A stretch of DNA of 11,754 bases from Verrucomicrobiota bacterium. Its GTDB lineage: Bacteria; Verrucomicrobiota; Verrucomicrobiia; Limisphaerales; UBA11358. Positions 6,501 through 11,754 of the stretch are shown in pieces. A program made the translations under genes and the position numbers. Below the pieces are notes generated by a model. It worked only from the letters and a program-made list of their open reading frames with translations, ran no database searches and was not told where the DNA came from. The DNA is taken from contig JAMFSG010000318.1 in NCBI GenBank assembly GCA_026225155.1, forward strand, positions 1-11,754, written 5' to 3'. Position 1 is the first letter of the stretch; every line of letters starts with the position of its first letter.

Positions 6501-6512
6501 ACTTATCCTATT

Positions 6513-7088
6513 ATGCAGACCACGACTTCAGCTTGGTATAGTGCTCGGACAAAACAGAAACATGAGCACATTGCGGCGGCGAACCTGCGCAAGAATCTGG
6601 AATTGGAGGTTTTTTCACCCCGGCTGCGTTTGGAAAAACTGACCCGGCGCGGCTTGATCCGCGTCACGGAACCCTTGTTTCCCGGCTACATTTTCATTTA
6701 TTGCGTGATCGAGGAGCGGTTCAATGAGATTCAACATACGTCGGGAGTGAACCGTTTGGTTACTTTCGGTGGCAAAATCCCGGCGGTTCCCGATGCAGTC
6801 ATTGCGGAACTGAAAAATTGTTTTGAAACGGATGAACCCGTCACGATTGAAAGTCATCTGGCCCCTGGCGATGAAATTACGGTGGCATCTGGGGCGTTCG
6901 CAGGATTGAACGCGCATGTCTTAAAAAACCTTCCGGCCAAAAAAAGGGTTCAAATCCTGCTAGATATCCTCGGACAGCCCACTTCAGTGGAAGTGGAACG
7001 GGACGCGGTGATGTTAAACCGAAACAGTTTGGCGGATTTGGCGCCGGTTTTAGCGGCGACATCTCGCCGGGAGAAATTGTCTGCGTGA
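6513..7088 (+). CDS. NusG-like transcription antitermination protein (RfaH/UpxY type)
   Basis: This 191-residue protein is a specialised paralogue of NusG. The NGN domain begins at AWYSARTKQKHEHIAAANL (about 7-25) and carries the signature LFPGYIFIY (about 55-63), which belongs to the RNA-polymerase-binding face. A KOW domain spans about 117-167 (APGDEITVASGAFAGLNAHV, with the expected Gly-Asp and Phe-Ala-Gly turn), and a short tail follows. Proteins of this group bind paused polymerase at the start of long polysaccharide operons and suppress early termination. Its place as first gene of the glycan operon matches RfaH, UpxY and LoaP systems. A housekeeping NusG role is unlikely because no secE or rplK neighbours are present. 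The ATG sits seven residues before the conserved Trp, as expected, and there is no strong Shine-Dalgarno sequence. The upstream leader and downstream stem-loops are candidate targets. Confidence 0.93.
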   Translation: MQTTTSAWYSARTKQKHEHIAAANLRKNLELEVFSPRLRLEKLTRRGLIRVTEPLFPGYIFIYCVIEERFNEIQHTSGVNRLVTFGGKIPAVPDAVIAELKNCFETDEPVTIESHLAPGDEITVASGAFAGLNAHVLKNLPAKKRVQILLDILGQPTSVEVERDAVMLNRNSLADLAPVLAATSRREKLSA

Positions 7089-7116
7089 GTTTGCGGTCCG
7101 AAAATTATGAAGGGTT

Positions 7117-7167
7117 CTCCGTCAATCACGGAGTTGTTAAGTCCGTTTTGGAAAACAATCCAAAACG
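7117..7167 (+). promoter_or_regulatory. Two tandem stem-loops between antiterminator and sugar transferase genes
   Basis: Hairpin one is CTCCGT (7117-7122)/ACGGAG (7128-7133) with a 5-nt loop. Hairpin two is CGTTTTGG (7144-7151)/CCAAAACG (7160-7167) with an 8-nt loop. Both are perfect, and neither is followed by a T-run. They lie in the 113-bp gap within the operon and could be pause, processing or antitermination sites. Confidence 0.45.
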
Positions 7168-7201
7168 AACAAGTGCGGAGCCTTGCACGGGATCGTAATC
7201 A

Positions 7202-7906
7202 ATGAATTTTGAAAAAAACATGGGATTACCGCGGTGGAAAAGGATGCTCGACGTGACGCTGATCTTGTTGGCGCTGCCGTTTTTGCTGCCGGTGGTGCTC
7301 GCCATCACTTTGATTGTCCGTCTGACCTCAAGCGGACCGGTTTTGTTCCAGCAAGAACGCGTCGGCTACCGCGGTAAACGGTTTATGTGCCTCAAATTTC
7401 GGACGATGTATTGCGGCGCGGAAACCGTATCGCATCAGGGACATTTGCAGCAACTAATGAATTCCGACGCGCCGATGACCAAGATGGATTCGCGCGGCGA
7501 TTCGCGGATCATCCCACTTGGTAAAGTGATTCGCGCCGCCGGCTTGGATGAATTACCCCAATTATTCAATGTTCTCAATGGCGAAATGAGCCTTGTTGGC
7601 CCGCGTCCCTGTTTGCCTTACGAAGCGGAACAATATTTGCCGTGGCAGCGCGAACGTTTCAATGCCGCGCCCGGTTTGACCGGTCTTTGGCAGGTGAACG
7701 GTAAAAACAGGACAACTTTCACGCGAATGATCCAGTTGGACATCGAATATGCGCGGAAAAAAAGTTTATGGCTGGATTTGAAGATCATTTTCAAAACCGT
7801 TCCGGCTTTGTTGGTGCAACTGAAGGATTTGCGCTTGAAAAAGAAGGCGGCTCGACCGGCGGTTGCGCCGCGTTCAAACTTGCCAGCGCGAGTCGGTCAT
7901 CGTTAA
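7202..7906 (+). CDS. Polyprenyl-phosphate sugar-1-phosphate transferase (WcaJ/WbaP catalytic type)
   Basis: This 234-residue initiating transferase moves a sugar-1-phosphate from a nucleotide sugar to undecaprenyl phosphate at the inner membrane, the first committed step of repeat-unit assembly. It is the short form. KRMLDV is followed by one hydrophobic re-entrant helix (about 16-40), then GPVLFQQERVG (45-55), KFRTM (65-69), the catalytic Asp116-Glu117 pair in GLDELPQ, SLVGPRP (130-136) and PGLTGLWQVNG (157-167). All hallmark motifs of the bacterial sugar transferase family are intact. The four-helix N-terminal domain of WbaP/WcaJ is absent. The basic C-terminal tail (LKKKAARPAV ... RVGHR) is extra. 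The sugar cannot be predicted; hexose or acetamido-sugar phosphate are both possible. A later in-frame ATG at 7220 is an alternative start. Confidence 0.95.
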   Translation: MNFEKNMGLPRWKRMLDVTLILLALPFLLPVVLAITLIVRLTSSGPVLFQQERVGYRGKRFMCLKFRTMYCGAETVSHQGHLQQLMNSDAPMTKMDSRGDSRIIPLGKVIRAAGLDELPQLFNVLNGEMSLVGPRPCLPYEAEQYLPWQRERFNAAPGLTGLWQVNGKNRTTFTRMIQLDIEYARKKSLWLDLKIIFKTVPALLVQLKDLRLKKKAARPAVAPRSNLPARVGHR

Positions 7907-7958
7907 TTTTCAAAAACGGCACTGTTGTTGCTGGCTTGGCAGGGAAAAAGACGCCAAG

Positions 7959-9158
7959 ATGAATAATCAATTAAGTTCTATGCCAAAGAAAATTAAAGTC
8001 GGGGTTGCTGGATGCGGCTATTGGGGACCGAACCTGATCCGCAATTTCCGCGCTTTGCCAGATTGCAACCTGAAGATGATGTGCGATTTAAGCACGTCGC
8101 GCTTGAAACATCTCAAATCGCTTTATCCCGAAGTTCAAAGTGAGACGGATTACAAGCACATGCTCAATGGTGCTGATTTGGATGCCGTCGTCATCGCCAC
8201 CAACGTCAAATTGCACTTTCCGATGGCCAAAGCTGCGCTGCTCGCTGGCAAACACACATTCATCGAAAAACCGATGGCCGGTTCCGTCGAGCATTGCGAA
8301 GAACTGGTGGAAATTGCCCATAAAAAAGGCCTCGTGTTGATGATCGGGCATACATTTCTTTATTCGCCTGTTGTCCGTAAAATCAAGGAGATCATTGAAA
8401 AAGGCGACATCGGCGAAATCCGTTATATTTCCGCGCGCCGATTGAATTTGGGCTTGTTCCAAAAAGACATCAACGTCGCCTGGGATTTGGCGCCGCACGA
8501 TTTGTCCATCATTCTGTCCATCATGGGCGAAATGCCGGAATCGGTTAATTGCCGCGGCAGCGCGCACATCACACCGGGCATCGAAGACGTGACGACGATG
8601 TGCTTGAATTTTTCCCGCCAACGTTCCGCGACCGTCCAGAGCAGTTGGCTCGACCCGCGCAAAGTCCGCGAAATGACCATCGTTGGCAGCAAACGCATGA
8701 TTGTTTATGACGATCTTGCGCCGCTCGAAAAAATCCGCGTGTTTGACACGCGCGTTGAACGTCCGCCGCATTACGACACTTTCGGCGAATTCCAATATGC
8801 CTATCATTACGGCGACATGTATGCGCCGTATATCAAACAAGAAGAACCGCTGAAAACTGAATGCCAGCATTTTCTTGATTCCATCAAAAACAGCACGACG
8901 CCGATTTCTTGCGGCACGCGCGGCACGGAACTCGTCCGCATTTTGGAAGCGTCGTCCGAATCGTTGCGGCATGGCGGTGCGCCGATTACGTTTGAGAAAA
9001 AAGAAAAAATTCACGTCAACGGTTTGACGAATTCCGAACAGCCGTTGCGCGCCAAATCTACCAAAATTTTGATGAACGGTTCTCGCAGCAAAAAAAAATC
9101 CGTTAAGGCAACGAACGGCAGTGCGGTCAAAATTGTGTTGAACGGCAACGCACATTGA
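7959..9158 (+). CDS. Gfo/Idh/MocA sugar-nucleotide oxidoreductase with NG-rich tail
   Basis: This 399-residue NAD(P)-dependent cytoplasmic enzyme has an N-terminal Rossmann motif GVAGCGYWGPNLIRNF (about 15-30). The family EKP motif lies at 103-105 (FIEKPMAG). HTFLYSPVVRKIKE follows, with the catalytic-region WDLAPHDLSIIL (about 175-186; His180, Asp181). These features resemble WlbA/WbpB, which oxidises C3 of UDP-GlcNAcA. The N-acetyltransferase 10 bp downstream and the aminotransferase at 3119 supply the next steps. The frame is open back to 7863, but that start would overlap the sugar transferase and add a Cys-rich non-conserved extension. The ATG at 7959 is preferred, with 7980 possible. 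The last 53 or so residues form a Lys/Ser/Asn-rich tail with repeated KIxxNG motifs, beyond the usual WbpB length of about 316. Confidence 0.95.
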   Translation: MNNQLSSMPKKIKVGVAGCGYWGPNLIRNFRALPDCNLKMMCDLSTSRLKHLKSLYPEVQSETDYKHMLNGADLDAVVIATNVKLHFPMAKAALLAGKHTFIEKPMAGSVEHCEELVEIAHKKGLVLMIGHTFLYSPVVRKIKEIIEKGDIGEIRYISARRLNLGLFQKDINVAWDLAPHDLSIILSIMGEMPESVNCRGSAHITPGIEDVTTMCLNFSRQRSATVQSSWLDPRKVREMTIVGSKRMIVYDDLAPLEKIRVFDTRVERPPHYDTFGEFQYAYHYGDMYAPYIKQEEPLKTECQHFLDSIKNSTTPISCGTRGTELVRILEASSESLRHGGAPITFEKKEKIHVNGLTNSEQPLRAKSTKILMNGSRSKKKSVKATNGSAVKIVLNGNAH

Positions 9159-9168
9159 TCGGCGATTC

Positions 9169-9663
9169 ATGAGTTTGTCCAACGAGCCGATTCAACGGAT
9201 TGCCGCCAATGTCAAGCAAGGCAAAAACGTCCGCATTTTTGGATTCACCAATCTTTACGGTTGCGAGCTGGGTGACGACGTGAAAATCGGCACGTTCGTC
9301 GAGATCCAAAAAGGTTCCAAGATTGGAAATCGTTGTAAAGTTTCGAGCCATAGTTTTATCTGCGAAGGCGTTACTTTGGAAGACGATGTTTTCATCGGCC
9401 ACAATGTCGTTTTCACGAACGACCGTTATCCGCGCGCGACAACGGACGGAAAATTGCAGACCGAAGCCGACTGGGTTTGCATCCCGACTTTGGTGAAACG
9501 CGGCGCATCCATCGGTTCCGGCGCGGTGCTGCTTTGCGGAATCACCGTCGGCGAAAATGCGCTGATCGGCGCGGGCAGTGTGGTGACGAAAGACGTGCCG
9601 GCGGGCGCAACGGTTGTCGGCAATCCGGCGCGGATCGTGAAAGCGAAGCCGCCTAAAATTTGA
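9169..9663 (+). CDS. Hexapeptide-repeat sugar N-acetyltransferase (WbpD/WlbB-like)
   Basis: This 164-residue protein has a left-handed beta-helix built from hexapeptide repeats, seen as IGTFVEIQKGSKIGNRCKVS, VTLEDDVFIGHNVVF and ASIGSGAVLLCGITVGEN. It also has the conserved FTNDRYPRA loop (82-90) and the end motif GAGSVVTKDVPAGATVVGNPARIVK. The loop and length match UDP-2-acetamido-3-amino-2,3-dideoxyglucuronate N-acetyltransferases (WbpD/WlbB). The dTDP-sugar acetyltransferase FdtC is a close alternative. The expected reaction is acetyl-CoA-dependent acetylation of the amino group placed by the aminotransferase. Trimers are usual for the fold. The gene starts 10 bp after the oxidoreductase stop, so the pair is co-transcribed and probably functionally coupled. 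Confidence 0.94.
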   Translation: MSLSNEPIQRIAANVKQGKNVRIFGFTNLYGCELGDDVKIGTFVEIQKGSKIGNRCKVSSHSFICEGVTLEDDVFIGHNVVFTNDRYPRATTDGKLQTEADWVCIPTLVKRGASIGSGAVLLCGITVGENALIGAGSVVTKDVPAGATVVGNPARIVKAKPPKI

Positions 9664-9700
9664 AAATCTGATTCGCCGCCGTCGAAATAAATTTGTGGCC

Positions 9701-10756
9701 ATGGAAAAATTTGCGCCGGGCGCGGCGCGGCGGATCAATCCGCTCGAAACTCCAAATTGGGACGCGCTGGTGACCAGCCATCCCGATTTTTCATTTTTCC
9801 ACGGTGCGGCCTGGGCGAGGGTGCTCGCGGAAACTTACGGTTTTGTCCCGCAATATTTTTTTTCGGGCGATGAAAATGCGCCGGAATCGCTGTTGCCGCT
9901 GATGGAGGTGGACAGTTGGCTGACGGGAAAACGCGGAATCGCGTTGCCATTCACGGATGAATGCGCGCCGTTGTGCACGGATAAAAAATCGTTCGAGAAA
10001 TTGTTTCAGGAGGCGGTCGAGTTCGGGAAATCGCGCGGCTGGAAATATCTTGAACTGCGCGGCGGACGAAATTTTTTCGCGCCAGAAATTCCCGCGTCGC
10101 TTGAATTTTACGGCCACAGCCTGGATTTAGACGCGGACGAAAACCTGATGTTCGGCCAGATGGAAAGTTCCGCGCGCCGCGCCGTTCGCAAGGCGGAAAA
10201 AGACGGCGTGACGGTTGAGATTTTGCAGAGCTTGGACGCGATGAAAGATTTCTATTCATTGCAATGTTTGACGCGGAAAAAACACGGTTTGCCGCCGCAG
10301 CCATTTGATTTTTTTGTGAACATCCACCGGCATATTTTGTCCGAGAATCGCGGCCTGATTGCCGTGGCCAGCCATCGCGGGCGGAAAATCGCGGCGTCGG
10401 TTTATTTTTTTCTGGGTGGCCGGGCGATTTACAAGTTCGGCGCTTCCGACGCGGCGGCGCAGCATTTGCGCGGCACTAATCTGGTGATGTGGGCGGCGAT
10501 GAAATGGTTGTCGCGAAACGGTTTGAAGGCTTTGCACCTGGGCCGGACCTCGATTGCGAACGACGGTTTGCGACGGTTTAAATTGAATCTGGGCGCGCAC
10601 GAAGAAAAAATCGAATATGTTAAATTTGATTTGCGGCAAAACCGGTTTGTGACGGAGGTGGACGGAGTTTCCGGCTGGCACAACCAGGTTTTCCGCGCGC
10701 TGCCGGTTTGCCTGTCGCGGGCGGCAGGCAAAGTGCTTTACAAACATTGGGCATGA
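9701..10756 (+). CDS. GNAT/FemAB-like acyltransferase, glycan-cluster associated
   Basis: This protein of about 351 residues has two tandem GNAT-like halves. The N-terminal half includes HPDFSFFHGAAWARVLAETYGF and the PFTDECAPL segment. The C-terminal half has SSARRAVRKAEKDGVTVE, FYSLQCLTRKKHGLPPQP, GRKIAASVYFFLGGRAIYKFGASD, RGTNLVMWAAMKWL and LHLGRTSIANDGLRRFKLNLGA. This order and these motifs are those of FemAB-related acetyltransferase_6 proteins. The group includes members tied to XrtA/PEP-CTERM exopolysaccharide loci, as well as cell-wall peptide-bridge enzymes and CelD-like proteins. Its likely role is acylating a sugar or lipid-linked intermediate, but donor and acceptor are unknown. 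No signal peptide or membrane span is visible, so it is probably cytoplasmic. The start is uncertain: a GTG at 9695 lies two codons upstream of the ATG chosen. Confidence 0.83.
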   Translation: MEKFAPGAARRINPLETPNWDALVTSHPDFSFFHGAAWARVLAETYGFVPQYFFSGDENAPESLLPLMEVDSWLTGKRGIALPFTDECAPLCTDKKSFEKLFQEAVEFGKSRGWKYLELRGGRNFFAPEIPASLEFYGHSLDLDADENLMFGQMESSARRAVRKAEKDGVTVEILQSLDAMKDFYSLQCLTRKKHGLPPQPFDFFVNIHRHILSENRGLIAVASHRGRKIAASVYFFLGGRAIYKFGASDAAAQHLRGTNLVMWAAMKWLSRNGLKALHLGRTSIANDGLRRFKLNLGAHEEKIEYVKFDLRQNRFVTEVDGVSGWHNQVFRALPVCLSRAAGKVLYKHWA

Positions 10757-10798
10757 CGAGCGTCGCTTTTGCAGAGAAACGATTTTTTTAGGTTACAA

Positions 10799-11754
10799 AT
10801 GAACAGTATTCGACATAACGAACCGCCACCACCGGTGGGATTGAGCCTGGCTGACATCTATTTTGTAATTTTCCGTCATAAGTGGAAAATCATCGCTCTG
10901 GCTTTGGCCGGGTTTGTGGCGGCGGGCTATTTTTATTACACCAAGCAGCCGCCGTATCAATCGGACGCTGTAGTGCTCGTGCGTTACGTTTCCGAGGCGC
11001 GTTCCATGAATCCGGCGCCGAACGATTCGACAACTATATCTGTGCTGGGTCAGGGTGACAGTGTCATGGCGGCGGAAGTGGGACTGCTCAAGAGCTTTGA
11101 CTTGGCGGCTTCCGTGGCGACCAACGTCGGGCCGGACAAAATTTTGGCAAAAGCAGGCGGCGGCAATGATGCGATTCCGGCAGCTTCCGTCATTCAAGGC
11201 AACTTGAAGGTAGAAGCTGACAACAGCATGATTCATATCACCTTCACCAGTCCGGATCCGACCATTGTCCAGCCAGTCTTGACTGCGGTTGTGGATGCTT
11301 ACCGGGAAAGAAGCGACCAGGTGCACCGGGCCGTTGACTTGTCCGATGACGCATTGGTTGACCAGACGGCGCAACTCAAGCAGCAATTGAGCGACATTGA
11401 CAAACAATTGCGGCAAGCCAAAAGCGACGCGGGCGTCATTGATATTTCCGCCGCCGAAAAATCATTTTCGGATGAAATCAACCAGTTGAAATCAGAAATT
11501 TTTGAAGCACAAACCGAATTGGCGGAACATCAAGCGACGTTGAAAAACCAGTCGGTGCCGAAATCCGACAAGGCCACCAATCTCGTTTCGGGCGCACAAG
11601 CCCCGCCGGATCAACTGGCAAAATATCAGTCGGCTTTGACGCGGCTGGCTTATCTCCAGAAACGACAGGCTGATTATTTCCAACTCGGCTACACGGATGG
11701 AAACAAGCTGGTCAAGGAAGTGCAGGACGAGATTGCCGCCATCACTAAAACTAA
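10799..11754 (+). CDS. Wzz/GNVR chain-length determinant or EPS export protein, N-terminal part (cut by window edge)
   Basis: From the ATG at 10799 the frame stays open for 318 codons to the window edge without a stop. A short cytoplasmic N-terminus with a PPPPV run and the Wzz-typical SLADIYFVIFRHKWKII is followed by a membrane span (about 29-47, KIIALALAGFVAAGYFYYT). The periplasmic part holds the YQSDAVVLVRYV strand, KVEADNSMIHITFTSPDPTIVQPVLTAVVDAYRE (usual Wzz pattern) and a long coiled-coil region (about 185-250, QLKQQLSDIDKQLRQAKSD and DEINQLKSEIFEAQTELAEHQ). These proteins control polymer length and, with an outer-membrane channel, its export. Whether a C-terminal tyrosine-kinase domain is fused cannot be seen. 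A weak AGG lies 8-10 nt before the ATG. The gap to the previous gene is 42 bp, so it belongs to the same operon. Confidence 0.9.
   Translation, partial: MNSIRHNEPPPPVGLSLADIYFVIFRHKWKIIALALAGFVAAGYFYYTKQPPYQSDAVVLVRYVSEARSMNPAPNDSTTISVLGQGDSVMAAEVGLLKSFDLAASVATNVGPDKILAKAGGGNDAIPAASVIQGNLKVEADNSMIHITFTSPDPTIVQPVLTAVVDAYRERSDQVHRAVDLSDDALVDQTAQLKQQLSDIDKQLRQAKSDAGVIDISAAEKSFSDEINQLKSEIFEAQTELAEHQATLKNQSVPKSDKATNLVSGAQAPPDQLAKYQSALTRLAYLQKRQADYFQLGYTDGNKLVKEVQDEIAAITKT

Larger units (their letters stand above)
6123..6512. other. 390-bp regulatory spacer upstream of the glycan operon
   Basis: No convincing gene lies here. The stretch holds a weak inverted repeat ACACAC (6123-6128)/GTGTGT (6146-6151), an AT-rich palindrome GTTAAA-AA-TTTAAC (6316-6329), a sigma-70-like promoter (6355-6381) and an RNA hairpin directly before the next gene (6466-6500). 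A 28-codon frame at 6390-6476 is probably fortuitous. I read the spacer as the promoter and 5' leader of the operon. Confidence 0.55.

Noticed and set aside
7863..7958. Upstream extension of the Gfo/Idh oxidoreductase
   Set aside because: It overlaps the sugar transferase gene, encodes a Cys-rich stretch unlike the family, and the Rossmann motif starts normally from the later ATG.
8088..9182. Long reverse-strand frame across the oxidoreductase gene
   Set aside because: It is a shadow of the Gfo/Idh coding sequence, rich in Arg, Phe and Asp with no family motif.
1..11754. tRNA, rRNA, CRISPR array, insertion sequence or attachment site
   Set aside because: I looked for cloverleaf or CCA ends, regularly spaced identical repeats, transposase motifs and flanking duplications, and saw none.

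Overview
The window looks like a chromosomal segment of a verrucomicrobial bacterium (Pedosphaera-like), of moderate GC. Three things point there. A secreted FN3/Ig-like protein ends in a C-terminal module (VQASVDLKNW ... QRFYRA) that I associate with Verrucomicrobia. An intergenic spacer carries a CACGGATGGA/CACAGATGAA/CACGGATAAA tandem repeat of a kind I recall as dispersed in such genomes. Few genes have a convincing Shine-Dalgarno sequence. This placement rests on recall of family features, not on a search.

Left part (1-4228): the 3' part of a hybrid histidine kinase/response regulator; a small Dabb-domain protein read convergently and overlapping the kinase end by 16 bp; a Bcr/CflA-type MFS exporter; a spacer with composite repeats; and a DegT/DnrJ/EryC1/StrS PLP-dependent sugar aminotransferase.

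Middle part (4229-6512): a highly structured 384-bp spacer with a 16-bp GC-rich hairpin, a terminator-like hairpin, a 10-bp inverted repeat and a clear intrinsic terminator. It is followed by the secreted FN3/Ig-like protein, a likely 64-residue small protein and a 390-bp regulatory leader. The same motif, TTGGCA-N6-ATGC (sigma-54 -24/-12 geometry), lies 13-14 nt upstream of the start codons of both the FN3/Ig-like protein and the small protein.

Right part (6513-11754, open at the right edge): a same-strand exopolysaccharide/glycan operon. In order it holds a NusG/RfaH-type antiterminator paralogue, a WcaJ/WbaP-type polyprenyl-phosphate sugar-1-phosphate transferase, a Gfo/Idh/MocA sugar-nucleotide oxidoreductase with an unusual NG-repeat tail, a left-handed beta-helix N-acetyltransferase, a GNAT/FemAB-like acyltransferase and the N-terminal part of a Wzz/GNVR chain-length or export protein.

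How they work together: the oxidoreductase, aminotransferase and N-acetyltransferase match the last three enzyme types of the UDP-GlcNAc3NAcA pathway (WbpB/WlbA, WbpE/WlbC, WbpD/WlbB). They could make an acetamido sugar for the polymer started by the sugar transferase, with length and export controlled by the Wzz protein and long-operon transcription supported by the NusG paralogue. The FemAB-like protein and the possible sigma-54 sites recall exosortase/PEP-CTERM-associated EPS loci, but no exosortase or PEP-CTERM signal is visible here.
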